In this document: in pieces, positions 33,800 to 42,838 of the stretch | Layout: each line of letters begins with the position of its first letter | How positions within the stretch are numbered: the first letter of the stretch is position 1 | Source of the DNA: Carettochelys insculpta | Lineage: Eukaryota > Chordata > Testudines > Carettochelyidae | DNA: 64,000 nt | Direction of reading: 5' to 3' | Assembly: GCF_033958435.1 (NCBI RefSeq) | Contig: NC_134160.1 | Span: 17,843,001-17,907,000, forward strand | Position numbers and translations under genes: made by a program | The notes under the pieces: model-generated | What the model was told of the DNA's origin: nothing | Databases searched by the model: none | The model's input: the letters and a program-made list of their open reading frames with translations, nothing else

Positions 33800-34930
33800 A
33801 CCTCCCTCCGCCGCCGCCGCCTCCCCAGCCGGGCCCAGCCCCCTCCGCCGCCGACTCCCCAGCCGGGCCCGGCCCTGCACAGCCCCCTCCGCCGCCGCCT
33901 CCCCAGCCGGGCACGGCCCTGCACAGCCCCCTCCGCCACCGCCTCCCCAACTGGGCATGGCCCTGCATGGCCCCCTCCCCTGCCGCCTCCCCAACCGGGC
34001 ACAGCCCCCTCCGCCGCCACCTCCCCAACTGGGCCCAGCCCCCTCCGCCGCCGCCTCCCCAGCCGGGCCCGGCCCTGCACAGCCCCCTCTGCCGCCGCCT
34101 CCCCAACCGGGCACGGCCCTGCACAGCCCCCTCCGCCACCGCCTCCCCAACTGGGCATGGCCCTGCATGGCCCCCTCCCCTGCCGCCTCCCCAACCGGGC
34201 ACAGCCCCCTCCGCCGCCGCCTCCCCAACCGGGCCCAGCCCCCTCCGCCGCCGACTCCCCAGCCGGGCCCGGCACTGCACAGCCCCCTCCGCCGCCGCCT
34301 CCCCAACCGGGCACGGCCCTGCACAGCCCCCTCCGCCACCGCCTCCCCAACTGGGCATGGCCCTGCATGGCCCCCTCCCCTGCCGCCTCCCCAACCGGGC
34401 ACAGCCCCCTCCGCCGCCGCCTCCCCAACCGGGCCCAGCCCCCTCCGCCGCCGACTCCCCAGCCGGGCCCAGCCCTGCACAGCCCCCTCCGCCGCCGCCT
34501 CCCCAACCGGGCCCAGCCCCCTCCGCCGCCGACTCCCCAGCCGGGCCCAGCCCTGCACAGCCCCCTCCGCCACTGCCTCCCCAACCGGGCATGGCCCTGC
34601 ACGGCCCCCTCCATCGCCGTGTCCCCAGCCAGGCCCGGCCCTGCACAGCTCCCTCCGCCGCCACCTCCCCAACTGGACACAGCCCCCTCCGCCGCCGCCT
34701 CCCCAACCGGGCACGGCCCTGCACGGCCCCCTCCATCGCCGTGTCCCCAGCCAGGCCCGGCCCTGCACAGCTCCCTCCACTGCCGCCTCCCCAACTGGGC
34801 ACGGCCCCCTCCACCACCGCCTCCCCAGCCAGGCACGGCCCTGCACAGCTCCCTCCACCGCCACCTCCCCAACTGGGCACAGCTCCCTCCACCGCCACCT
34901 CCCCTACCGGGCACAGCCCCACACGGCTCC
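33800..34930 (+). repeat. GC-rich minisatellite with ~200-bp higher-order repeat
   Basis: Basic units of about 44 bp ('ccccctccgccgccgcct', 'ccccaaccgggcacggccct', 'gcacag') alternate with shortened units of about 34 bp lacking the 'ggccctgcac' part. A block starting 'cacggccctgcacagccccc' recurs at 33911, 34112 and 34312, giving a higher-order period of about 200 bp. All six frames are nearly stop-free here, which is a composition effect. It lies in the inferred FOXO6 3' UTR. Confidence 0.95.
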
Positions 34931-34982
34931 TGATTGCTCTTCTAACACGCTGATTATCCAATGGCAAGAGAGTGCATGACAT

Positions 34983-34993
34983 TAAATAAATAA
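34983..34993 (-). promoter_or_regulatory. FOXO6: AU-rich element in FOXO6 3' UTR
   Basis: The minus strand reads TTATTTATTTA, containing the UUAUUUAUU nonamer that binds mRNA-decay proteins such as TTP. It lies about 0.9 kb after the stop codon. Confidence 0.35.
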
Positions 34994-35877
34994 CCCTCCA
35001 CCCTCTAACCTACCCCAAGCTGACCTCTCCAGCAGGGATCCAGGCTAGCAGCAGCTCCTCCTCCCCCATTGCACAGCCCAGAGCCACCTGCCGGGCCTGG
35101 CCCCGCAAAGCACACACCTGCAAAGCCAGCATTTTCACGTGCAGGACCATGCACGCCCCTGCCCGGGCACAGTGCTCCACATGTGGCATACAGACAGCTG
35201 CCATTGTCAGGGGGTTGGGTTTTCGCAAGCACCGATGGTGGCAAACGAGGCTCGGAATCCAGCAGCAAACTCTGGAGAGGGCCCCGTGTGGCAGGCGGCC
35301 CCAGCCGCTAGCTCCAGCCCAGAGCCAGCCCCAGCCCCCCAGCTCAACCAGCCTTGGGGCAGGTCCCAGAACAGTAAGTGGCAACCCACTGGGTGGCCCC
35401 GGGGTGCGGAGCCGGGGGCTGCAGGCTGACGCTATCCCTGACTGCTGACAGGCGCCTCCTTGGGGAGTTTTCTGAGCCTGCCCAGGGAAGCAGGGCCTGG
35501 GCGGTCACTGCCCCTCTGCTCTGGGGTGTGGGAGAACCAACACAGAGGGGGGCAGTCTGGGCAGGGGCAGCTGGGAACCCCCTGAAGGTAGAGGAGGACC
35601 AGACCACGTGATTATCCCACCAGGACTGGCTCCAGCCTAACTGTCTGCCCCCACCTGCTGTGCTTCCTGCGCGGGTGGGCGGGCAGGCAGGCAGGCAGGG
35701 GTGGCCTGGGCTAGCTCGCCTGGTGCACGGGGGCCAGGCTGGGGGACTGGGTCACCCTGGGGCTCTGCTCAGGGTTAACAGATGGCTCTAGCCTGTCACA
35801 CAAGAAAGGCAGAAGAGAGACAAGCCAAGTCCGTTCCCGGGTCCCCGCGCGCGTCCTGGGCCGGGCCCGGCTGCGTC

Positions 35878-37281
35878 TCAGCCAGGCACCCAGCTCTGGT
35901 TGGGCGGCTGGGGGGCGCCGGGCAGCGTGGCCATGCTGAGGCCATTCTGCGGCGGCAGGGCCGAGTCGAAGTTGAAGTCCATCTCGTCGCTGTCCATGAA
36001 GTCGTTGAGGATAATGGACTCCACATCGCACTCCAAACTCCCGTTGAACATGTCCAGGTCCAGGTCTGCCGGGAAGCGGTCCTGGCCCAGGCCCGGGGGG
36101 TGCATGGCCCCCTGGTAGGGGCCCTGCAGGGAATCCAGCAAGCTGTGGTGGGCCCCTGGGGGGTGGCCGTAGGGATGGAGGTGCCCGTGGTGGGGCATGG
36201 CCGCCAGGCTGCAGGAGTCACTGGGCACGCTCATAAGGCTGATGGGAGGGGGTAAGGCACTGGTGCTGACGGCAGGGTGGTGGCTGGCTGGCGCTGGGTG
36301 GTACAAAGTGCTGCTCTTCAGGAGGGCGGCCGAGTGGACCGGGTACGTGGACAAGCCCAGCTCCCCGCCGGCGCCCAGGAGCACACTCTGTCTGTGGCCG
36401 CGGGCCGGTGCCAGGGCGCCCGCCTGTGCCTGCGCCAGCTCGGCCGGGGCCAGGCCCTCCTTGTGCACGTAGGAGGTGGAGGAGAGCAGGTCCTGCAGCG
36501 AGGCGGGGCGGCAGGGCGCTGCGGGGGCGAAGCTGGCCTGCTTGTTCTCCTGGATGGTCTGCATGGGCAGGCGGCGCAGCAGGCTCATGGCGGGCTGGCT
36601 GTAGATGGCCCCGCAGTAAGTGCCGGCGCCTGCTCCCAGCGTGGAGCACTTGGCGTTGCAGGGGAAGCTGGAGCTGCGATGCCGGAGGCCGCCGGCAGGC
36701 AGCGGCTGCGCCGAGCTCATGCCGTAGCTGTCCTGCAGCTCCTCCAGCAGGCTCTCGCCCAGGCTGATGGTGCCGGTCAGGTCGGCGAGCCGGGGCAGCT
36801 CCACCGAGCACCTGCTGCCGAGGGAGGGGGAGACGGTGCTGGAGGGGCTGGGGTACATCAGGGGGGAGGACGGGGTGCCACCCTCGTCCTCCTCCAGCTC
36901 GTCTGGCTCGTGGCTGGCCAGGATGGGGGAGAGGCGCCCGCCCAGCCCGCTGCCTGGGGGGTTGGCCCGTGGCCGGAACTCGGCCCAGGCGTCATACTCG
37001 TCGCTGGCGTGTGAGGCGGGGCTCTCGGACCACTTGGCCTGCGGGGCGGACGGGCTGTCCTCCCCACGCTCCTGGGCCGCCTGCAGCTGCTTCTTCCGGC
37101 TGGCTTTGCCCTTGATGCGCAGAAACTTGCTGGCGTTGTCCATGGAGACAGAGCGCCGGCGCGGCGGCTTGCCGGCCTTGCCACCCTCGGGGTTCAGCAT
37201 CCACCAGGAGCTCTTGCCGGTGCCCTCGTTCTGCACGCGGATGAAGCGGGTGTGCAGGGACAGGTTGTGCCGAATCGAGTT
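35878..37281 (-). CDS. FOXO6: Forkhead box protein O6, exon 2 (467 codons and stop)
   Basis: This exon encodes the C-terminal part of a FOXO transcription factor that acts in the nucleus on GTAAACA sites and is controlled by insulin/Akt signalling. It starts with NSIRHNLSLH, the recognition helix, exactly where FOXO genes have their intron (GWK|NSIRH). The wing follows, then RRRSVS at exon residues 41-46 (an Akt RxRxxS site in RRRSVSMDN), the basic NLS RIKGKASRKKQ (55-65), an LxxLL motif LQDLL (262-266) and the acidic transactivation motif 'LECDVESIILNDFMDSDEMD' near the end, closing in SWVPG. Where FOXO1 and FOXO3 carry a third Akt site (RPRTSS...), this protein reads RPRANPP with no serine. 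That loss is characteristic of FOXO6 and argues against FOXO1, 3 and 4. Exon 1 (N-terminus and first half of the forkhead) is not in the window. Confidence 0.95.
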   Translation of the reverse strand, partial: NSIRHNLSLHTRFIRVQNEGTGKSSWWMLNPEGGKAGKPPRRRSVSMDNASKFLRIKGKASRKKQLQAAQERGEDSPSAPQAKWSESPASHASDEYDAWAEFRPRANPPGSGLGGRLSPILASHEPDELEEDEGGTPSSPLMYPSPSSTVSPSLGSRCSVELPRLADLTGTISLGESLLEELQDSYGMSSAQPLPAGGLRHRSSSFPCNAKCSTLGAGAGTYCGAIYSQPAMSLLRRLPMQTIQENKQASFAPAAPCRPASLQDLLSSTSYVHKEGLAPAELAQAQAGALAPARGHRQSVLLGAGGELGLSTYPVHSAALLKSSTLYHPAPASHHPAVSTSALPPPISLMSVPSDSCSLAAMPHHGHLHPYGHPPGAHHSLLDSLQGPYQGAMHPPGLGQDRFPADLDLDMFNGSLECDVESIILNDFMDSDEMDFNFDSALPPQNGLSMATLPGAPQPPNQSWVPG

Positions 37282-37310
37282 CTGCGGGAACAGCAAAGCA
37301 AAGAGCCTCT
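37282..37310 (-). promoter_or_regulatory. FOXO6: Splice acceptor of FOXO6 exon 2
   Basis: On the minus strand a pyrimidine-rich tract 'tttgctttgctgttcccgcag' leads into AAC TCG ATT CGG (N S I R). The AG is at 37282-37283. The open frame runs a few codons upstream through the acceptor but without an ATG, so it is not an alternative start. Confidence 0.9.
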
Positions 37311-37374
37311 GTCAGAGAGTCCCCGCTACCAGCTTCTCTACCCGTGTGGCACCCTGAGAGCCATGACCTAGTCC

Positions 37375-37455
37375 CTGCTCCGTCCCCGCCCCAATGTGCC
37401 TCAGTTTCCCCATTGGCACAAGGGGCGTAATGACACTGACGCAGCATAAGTGCTT
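37375..37455 (+). repeat. MIR-like SINE fragment
   Basis: 'gtgcctcagtttccccattg' followed by 'taatgacactgacgcag' and 'taagtgctttgagatacatg' is the classic 3' body of a MIR-type SINE. Confidence 0.65.
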
Positions 37456-37964
37456 TGAGATACATGGCTGGGGCGAGCTGGGGGTGGGGGTGTCTCTGTC
37501 TCCCTTTCGCACAGTGCAGGAGCTGCAAGGGGGCTCGGCCAGCGGGGTAAGGTGCTCAGCGAGGGCTCTGGCAGCTGGGTAACAGAGCCGCTCCCCTCAC
37601 AACAGGGGCAGTGCTGGAGAAGACCTCACCCCAGCCTGGCAGTCGGCCTCTGCCTGGCTGGGCGGGGCCCCTGGGCATTCAGACCTGCCAGCCTACTGTG
37701 CAGGGCCACCTCTCGCACTGGTGCTGCTCAGGAGCAGGGACAGCCATCAGAGCATCACTGGGATCAGAACCGGGCTGAGGTGTCACAGGCTCTGTGGCTT
37801 CCCCGCACAGCCCCATGCGACCCAGCTCCCGCCTCCCGCTCACTGCACTGGCACGAGGCACATGCCAAGTCGCTCCCTTCCTACCAGCCCCCAGTGGACA
37901 CAGAGCCTGGTCCTGTGCTTGGGCAGGCTTCAGATTCATGGCACCAGCCCTGGCCACCAGTGCA
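37456..37964. other. Intron DNA, no feature
   Basis: GC-rich sequence without recognisable repeat or exon. Confidence 0.45.
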
Positions 37965-38055
37965 TGGTCTTGGGGGAAGCCATGTGCCCTGGACGTGCCT
38001 CAGTTTCCCTGTCTGTGAAATGGGGATAAAGGAGGCCTGGTGCCTAGCACAGCGC
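37965..38055 (+). repeat. MIR-like SINE fragment
   Basis: 'gtgcctcagtttccctgtct' and 'gtgaaatggggataaagg' match the MIR/CORE SINE body better than any other copy in the window. Confidence 0.7.
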
Positions 38056-38324
38056 AGAGAGCTGGGGTGGCAGAAGCCAGGGCTGAGGCTGGGGCAGGGG
38101 GAAGGGGGGTGCTGGGGCACACTGCATCAGTTGGATTCCAGAGACAGAGACACCAGGCACTTTGCAGGGGGCTGCCTGTGGCTGAGCGGGCAGGAGGCGA
38201 CGCTCGCTGTGCGCCTGCCCCTGCCCGCCGGGGAGGAGCCATGCAGTTTGCCAGCCCCAGAGAGGGAGGTTGCCCAGGTGCCCAGGAGAAGGGCTGGCGC
38301 GGGTGCATACTAATGAGAGGTGTG

Positions 38325-38540
38325 TGAGCTCGGGGCCCATCCATCACATTACGTAATGGCTTCCTTCTCCGCACTTCATTTGTTTGGAGATTGCTCCCAG
38401 CCTGGCCCCTCGCCAGCAGCCACCAAATCCAAGTCTACAGAAATCAATCTCGCACTGACTGATTAAGCCGTGTTTAGAACTAATTGCTCCTTCGTGTGCG
38501 GGGAGAATAAATTACTGGCTTTGATTTCACAACTTTAAAA
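38325..38540. promoter_or_regulatory. AT-rich island, candidate intronic enhancer
   Basis: An AT-rich block only 1 kb from FOXO6 exon 2, flanked by GC-rich DNA. It contains 'cacattacgtaatggcttcc' (palindromic TTACGTAA, a PAR-bZIP/C-EBP-type site, near 38350), 'gaaatcaatctcgcactgac', 'tgattaagccg' and 'gaataaattactgg'. It has no repeat or coding signal. Confidence 0.45.
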
Positions 38541-38623
38541 CGCTGCTGCAGGTACAGGCTGGCCGTTAACCCCTTCCCGCCCCAGCCCCGCCTGGCCAGG
38601 CTGCCCCCAGCTCAGACAGGCCG

Positions 38624-38656
38624 GGCCAGGGCCAGGGCCAGGGCCAGGGCCAGCCA
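38624..38656 (+). repeat. CCAGGG hexanucleotide repeat
   Basis: About five tandem GGCCAG/CCAGGG units. Confidence 0.85.
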
Positions 38657-41199
38657 GGCGGGAAACGCCTGCTGTTGACTGGGACCAGGGGCGCCCGGGC
38701 CTCTGCCCCACGGCAGCGCTACGCCCACAGCTTGCCAGCACAGTGCCTACGATGGCAGGGCCAGCCACTCCCTGGGCCCCTGTGCTGCTCGGCAGGGAGC
38801 CCCCATCCAGCCAGGGGCTGCTGCCAAGAGCCGGGCCCCTCCCTTGGGGCAGGGCGCAGTGTCCGGGCGGGGCGCTGTGTGCCCTTGGCACCGCCGTGCA
38901 GTGGCCCCTTGCGAGCTGGGGGAGGGGCCCTGTGCCCACCCACCTCCCAGGCTTTCCACTATGCCCATCGCGAGCCAGGGGCCAGGGCGTGCCCGGGGCA
39001 GCGCTGCATGCTGCAGCCGTGGCCTCAGGAGGAGAGGTGCACGCTTCTCCCAGCCTGGGCCGGGCAGGCACCCGAGACAGCTGGCCGCAGAGGCCCACTC
39101 CTGCCCCGCTGGCAGCCCCAGGAACCTGCCTGCCCAGGGCACCGTGCTGCTCCCCTGGCACGGCCCCACGGAGCAGCGTGCCCCGGGGTGAGCGAGGCTC
39201 TGGCCCAGCAACCATGTGCCGCCCTCTAACCAAGAGTGCAGGCAGTGAGGGCGGGGAGCAGCAGGGGCCTTCGCCCCAGAACTGCTGGAGCCTGGGCAGG
39301 GCCACAAGGAGGCGGCACTCCCTGGAGCCAGGCAGGACCTGGCTCTCCCTCCAGCCGTGGCAGGGCAGGGGGTACCGGGCGAGGCCAATGGGCAGACGGC
39401 GGCTCCAGTCTCCTGCGGGGGCTGCCCGCCAGGTGCCAGCCAGTGGAAGCTGCAGATGCCTGGCTGCCGAGCCGGCGCTGTGCCAGAGCCCCTGACTGGC
39501 CATCCAGCCGGTGGACGTGCCCCCTTGTGCCCCCTGAGCTCTGGCCAGCATCCTGCGCCACCCGCCCGTGCCTGGCAACGCTTGGGAAGTGCCAGGCGCC
39601 TCCGGGCAGAGGGCTGGGAGAGGGGAGGGAGCTGGGCAGGCTGCCCGTTGCGGTGACCCTGGCAGCGGGACGTCTGGCTGGCTCTGCTCCGTGGGAGCCG
39701 GGACAGGCTGTGGCAGTGCCGGAGAAGGGCAGCCCCTGCCCCAGCTCACCTTTCCCCTCTCCTGAGCACCAGCCAGGCCAGGCCCTTCCCCACACATGGG
39801 GCTCTGGCCACAGCCACCCTCCCGGGCACCTGCCAAAGCTGCTCCCAGACCTCCCTGCGGAGGCTGCTAGTGAGCCGGGAGCCCCAGGGCGAGCTGATGC
39901 CACACAAGCCTGGCTGGTCCCTGCCACGCCCCTGCACCGCCCCACTGCCCCCCGGTGCTGCCGTGCTGGCCACACGCGAGTGCCAGGGAGAGGCACCAGG
40001 GAGCCCAGTGCTCTCCCCCGAGCACCACACAGCTGGGAGCCAAGACAGGGAGGGTGGCCCAGAGCGCAGGGCAGAGCCAGAGCAGGTGCTGTCTGGGCCA
40101 CACGGCATCAGCTGCACTGGGCTTGTGGCTGCCCCTCTCCGGCACCCAGCTGGGCAGCCGGCCCTCCAGTGGCTGCGCCAGAGACTACTGGGAGTGGGGG
40201 GTGCTCAGCACCTGGCAGGATGGGCCCTGTCCCGAGCTGCTGGAAGAGAGATGAAGACGGAGCTGCCTCCCCCTGGGCCAGGCCGGGCCGGCCTCCGAAA
40301 GGGGACAGGAGGCGTCTGGCTCCGTCCCAGGGGCGCTGCTGACACCTGCTCACCAGCTGGCACCCAGCAAGGGGCTGGGGGCTGACCCAGCCCCAGGCCA
40401 CGCTGGCTCCCGCATCCCTGCAAAGCAGCAATGCAGGAAATGCCGGTCCCCAGGGCCTGGGCCAGACCTGGAGGTGGGCAGGGAGCTGCTACTGGCTGGG
40501 GCTCAGCCCGGGCCTGACAGCTCTGGAGCCGGAGCATCCTCTGCTGTATGAGCCAGGGTCAGGGCCACCAGCCTCCCACCGCCAGATGCTGCCTGGCTCC
40601 TTCGATGGGCAATTGCCACCAGCAGGAGCTCTCTCCCCTCCCCAGCCTGGCAGTGGCTCCTGCGCAGGCTGGGCCTGGGTGCTGCTGTCCCCCGCGGGAG
40701 TCCTGGGGACCGGCCGGGGGCTGGAGGGGCAGCTCTGTGCCCACTACTGCAGGGACGTACCACAGCCAGCCAGCCCCTCTCCCACCACTGGTTTGCAGCG
40801 CCTCTGGGGCAGGCTGTGCCCAGAGCCACGGCGTAGCTCGAGCGCTGGGGCTAGTGACCTGGCCCGATTTAGCGAGGGGTCACTAAGAGTCCATGGGAGC
40901 TCTGGGCCAGCCCTGGCGTCTTGCCGAGCCCCGCAGATGGGAAGGCTGGAGCTGATGGGGGCAGCGGGGGACAGGGTGTGGGAGTCCGGCTTTTGGAATA
41001 AGCAAATCAGCTCACCAGGGAAATGGCAGCCAAGAACAGTGCCCCACCCTTCCTGCCTGCACCACGGCACCGACTGGCAGGGGACAGGCTCCCACCCGCT
41101 CCTGGCAGCTGTCCTGGGAGAGCCCCCGCTGACCACTCCCTGCAGCATGCTCCCCTAGCGCCAGCTGGGCTCTGCCCTGCCAGCGTCCTGCAGCGCCCC
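38657..41199. other. Intron DNA, GC-rich, no gene seen
   Basis: Long overlapping frames on both strands (for example 38535-39836 minus and 39236-40342 plus) result from low stop density. Residue composition is Ala/Gly/Pro/Arg-heavy and no domain is recognisable. Confidence 0.5.
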
Positions 41200-41290
41200 A
41201 GCACCATGCCATGTGGCACAGCAGGACCCATGTGCTCCTGGCGCCGAGGCCTGTGCGCTCACCACTAGTCCTTGCTGCCACAGAGCGGCA
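41200..41290 (-). mobile_element. tRNA-derived SINE head
   Basis: The minus strand reads 'aggactagtggtgagcgcac', then 'aggcctcggcgccaggagca', then 'catgggtcc'. This is the common turtle-type SINE layout '...ctagtggttagagca...ggagccaggagacctgggttc'. The A-box-like ACTAGTGG is clear and the B-box is decayed. Confidence 0.6.
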
Positions 41291-41924
41291 CAAGCTGCAA
41301 CTGGACACAAAGAGGGTGACCGGGGGGGTCGCTGCTCCTCCTGTGGCTTGGGGCACTGGCCAGGCACCTGGGGTAACTGCTGAGAGCGGCAGCACCACTT
41401 CCTACCCCACACTGGGGGTGGGCATTGCTGTTCTCCGCTGGACGGGTGCTGTGCTCCTCCTCAGAGGTAGCCGCAGGCCCACAGCAGGTGCAGTACCCCC
41501 AGGGAGAGCTGCCAGGCCAGGCTGTGTTAGCCGCCCCGCAGCCGTGGGCAGGGGCCTCTCGCTGGCAGTAGCAGCTCACGCACTAGGCCGCATACAGGCC
41601 GAGGCGCTGTCGGGCCAGCGCATGGGGAGAGGCTCTGGGCCTGGTTAGCAGGGGCCCTGGCTGCCGAACCACGGCCCTGGAGAGGGAGGCAGGAGCCCTG
41701 GAGGCTGGGGCTTGGAGGGGCAGGCGGCAGGCAGGGCCCCCTTGGAGGCAGCTGGCAGGTTCCCAGCACAGCAGAGCCCCCAGCTGCCAGCCCATGTGCC
41801 TGCCCCCCCACCCCCCGCACCAGCCCCACATCCCCGGGGGACTGGGGAAGGTGCTAGGCCCAGCGCTGCCCCCCCCTGCCAGCAGACCAGGCACAGGCAG
41901 CCCCTCCCCCCACCCCCAGGAGCC
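41291..41924. other. Intron DNA, no feature
   Basis: GC-rich sequence, nothing recognised. Confidence 0.45.
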
Positions 41925-42045
41925 GCATTGTCAAGGGAAACAGCCAGCGTGAAATTGGTCTGATTAGCAATTAGTCCCATTGTGGAGGGATTAGCTGGAC
42001 CCATTGTTCTGATGAGTGGCTCGAGCAGCAATTTGCATGGGGAAG
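41925..42045. promoter_or_regulatory. Candidate enhancer with octamer, Sox and homeodomain sites
   Basis: About 120 bp, less GC-rich than the flanks, densely packed with known binding words. It has a perfect POU octamer ATTTGCAT (42031-42038), Sox-type ATTGTT (42003-42008) and CCATTGT (41977-41983), and a homeodomain-like TGATTAGCAATTAG (41962-41975). Sox plus POU pairs are typical of neural and progenitor enhancers, and FOXO6 is brain-expressed in mammals. Function and conservation are inferences. Confidence 0.5.
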
Positions 42046-42220
42046 GAGCTGTCCGTTCCCGTCCATCTGACCAGACAGACGCCCGCCCGCCCGTCTGGGG
42101 CCGCACGCCAGCCCCCTGCGGCTGGGACCTGGGCAGGCTGGAGTGGCCAGGCAGCTGCAGGGCTGGGAATGCTGCACGGCCTCTGCAAATAGGGGGCCTG
42201 ACACTGGGGGCCTGCCAGCC

Positions 42221-42490
42221 TGTGAGCTGTCCCGGCCCCTTCACCGTCCCAGCCCCGTGCCCCAGCCTGACCCTGTAACACCAACCTGGCCCCACGTACT
42301 GCCCCAGCCCTGTGAGCTGTCCCGGCCCCTTCACCGTCCCAGCCCCGTGCCCCAGCCTGACCCTGTAACACCAACCTGGCCCCACGTACTGCCCCAGCCC
42401 TGTGTGCTGTCCCGGCCCCTTCACCGTCCCAGCCCCGTGCCCCAGCCTGACCCTGTAACACCCACCCAGCCCCATGCACTGCCCCAGCCC
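42221..42490 (+). repeat. Three tandem copies of a 90-bp unit
   Basis: The unit begins 'tgtgagctgtcccggcccct' and contains 'tcaccgtcccagccccgtgc' and 'aacaccaacctggccccacg'. Unit starts are at 42221, 42311 and 42401 (exact 90-bp spacing). The first two are nearly identical and the third diverges at its end, just before a CR1 fragment. Confidence 0.95.
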
Positions 42491-42507
42491 CATCACCATC
42501 ACAGCCC

Positions 42508-42838
42508 CGTTTTTCTTCACACAGTGCACAGTCAACCTGTGGAACTCCTTACCAGAGGACAAGGTGAAGGCCAGGACTCTAACAGAGTTTAAAAAAGAGC
42601 TCCATAAATATTTGGAGGTTAGGTCCATAGATGGCTGTTAGCAAGGGGTGAGGTATGGTGTCCCTGGCCTTTTGTCGAAGGCGGGAGACAGATGGCAGGA
42701 GACAGATTGCTTGATCGTTGTCTTCGGTTCACCTCCTCTGGGGCACCTGGCATTGGCTACTGTCAGCAGACAGGATACTGGGCTAGATGGACCTTTGGTC
42801 TGACCCAGTATGGCCGTTCTTGTGTTCTTATGTTCCAG
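42508..42838 (+). mobile_element. CR1 LINE 3' fragment, same subfamily as 52.3 kb
   Basis: It translates in one frame to '[17 protein letters not shown]', 'KARTLTEFKKELHKYLEV' and 'RSIDGC' then stop, closely matching the C-terminus of the long CR1 frame at 52515 ('[17 protein letters not shown]', 'VRSINGY'). The 3' UTR ends 'gtgttcttatgttc', the same 8-bp-type tail. Severe 5' truncation. Confidence 0.93.

Larger units (their letters stand above)
30120..35877 (-). other. FOXO6: Inferred FOXO6 3' untranslated region
   Basis: The region lies directly downstream of the FOXO6 stop codon on the minus strand and has no other gene. It ends at the first convincing transcript end: AATAAA (30147-30152) inside an AT-rich block read as 'catgaataaaattgttttaa'. 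It includes AT-rich patches (32040-32175), an AU-rich element (34983-34993), a pentanucleotide run (33236-33385) and a 1.1-kb GC-rich minisatellite. A UTR of about 5.7 kb is long but not unusual for a FOXO gene. An earlier poly(A) site cannot be excluded. RNA data are needed to fix the end. Confidence 0.5.

Noticed and set aside
33547..34982. Pro/Ala-rich and Gly/Arg-rich frames of 340-468 codons on both strands
   Set aside because: Products of the GC-rich minisatellite and its flanks; several frames are open at once and no unique domain exists.
37282..37296. FOXO6 exon frame extended upstream to an apparent start
   Set aside because: The extension runs through the splice acceptor and begins at a TTG codon; FOXO homology starts exactly after the AG.
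38535..40342. Overlapping frames of 433 (minus) and 368 (plus) codons
   Set aside because: Both strands are open together because of high GC; no recognisable motif or splice structure.
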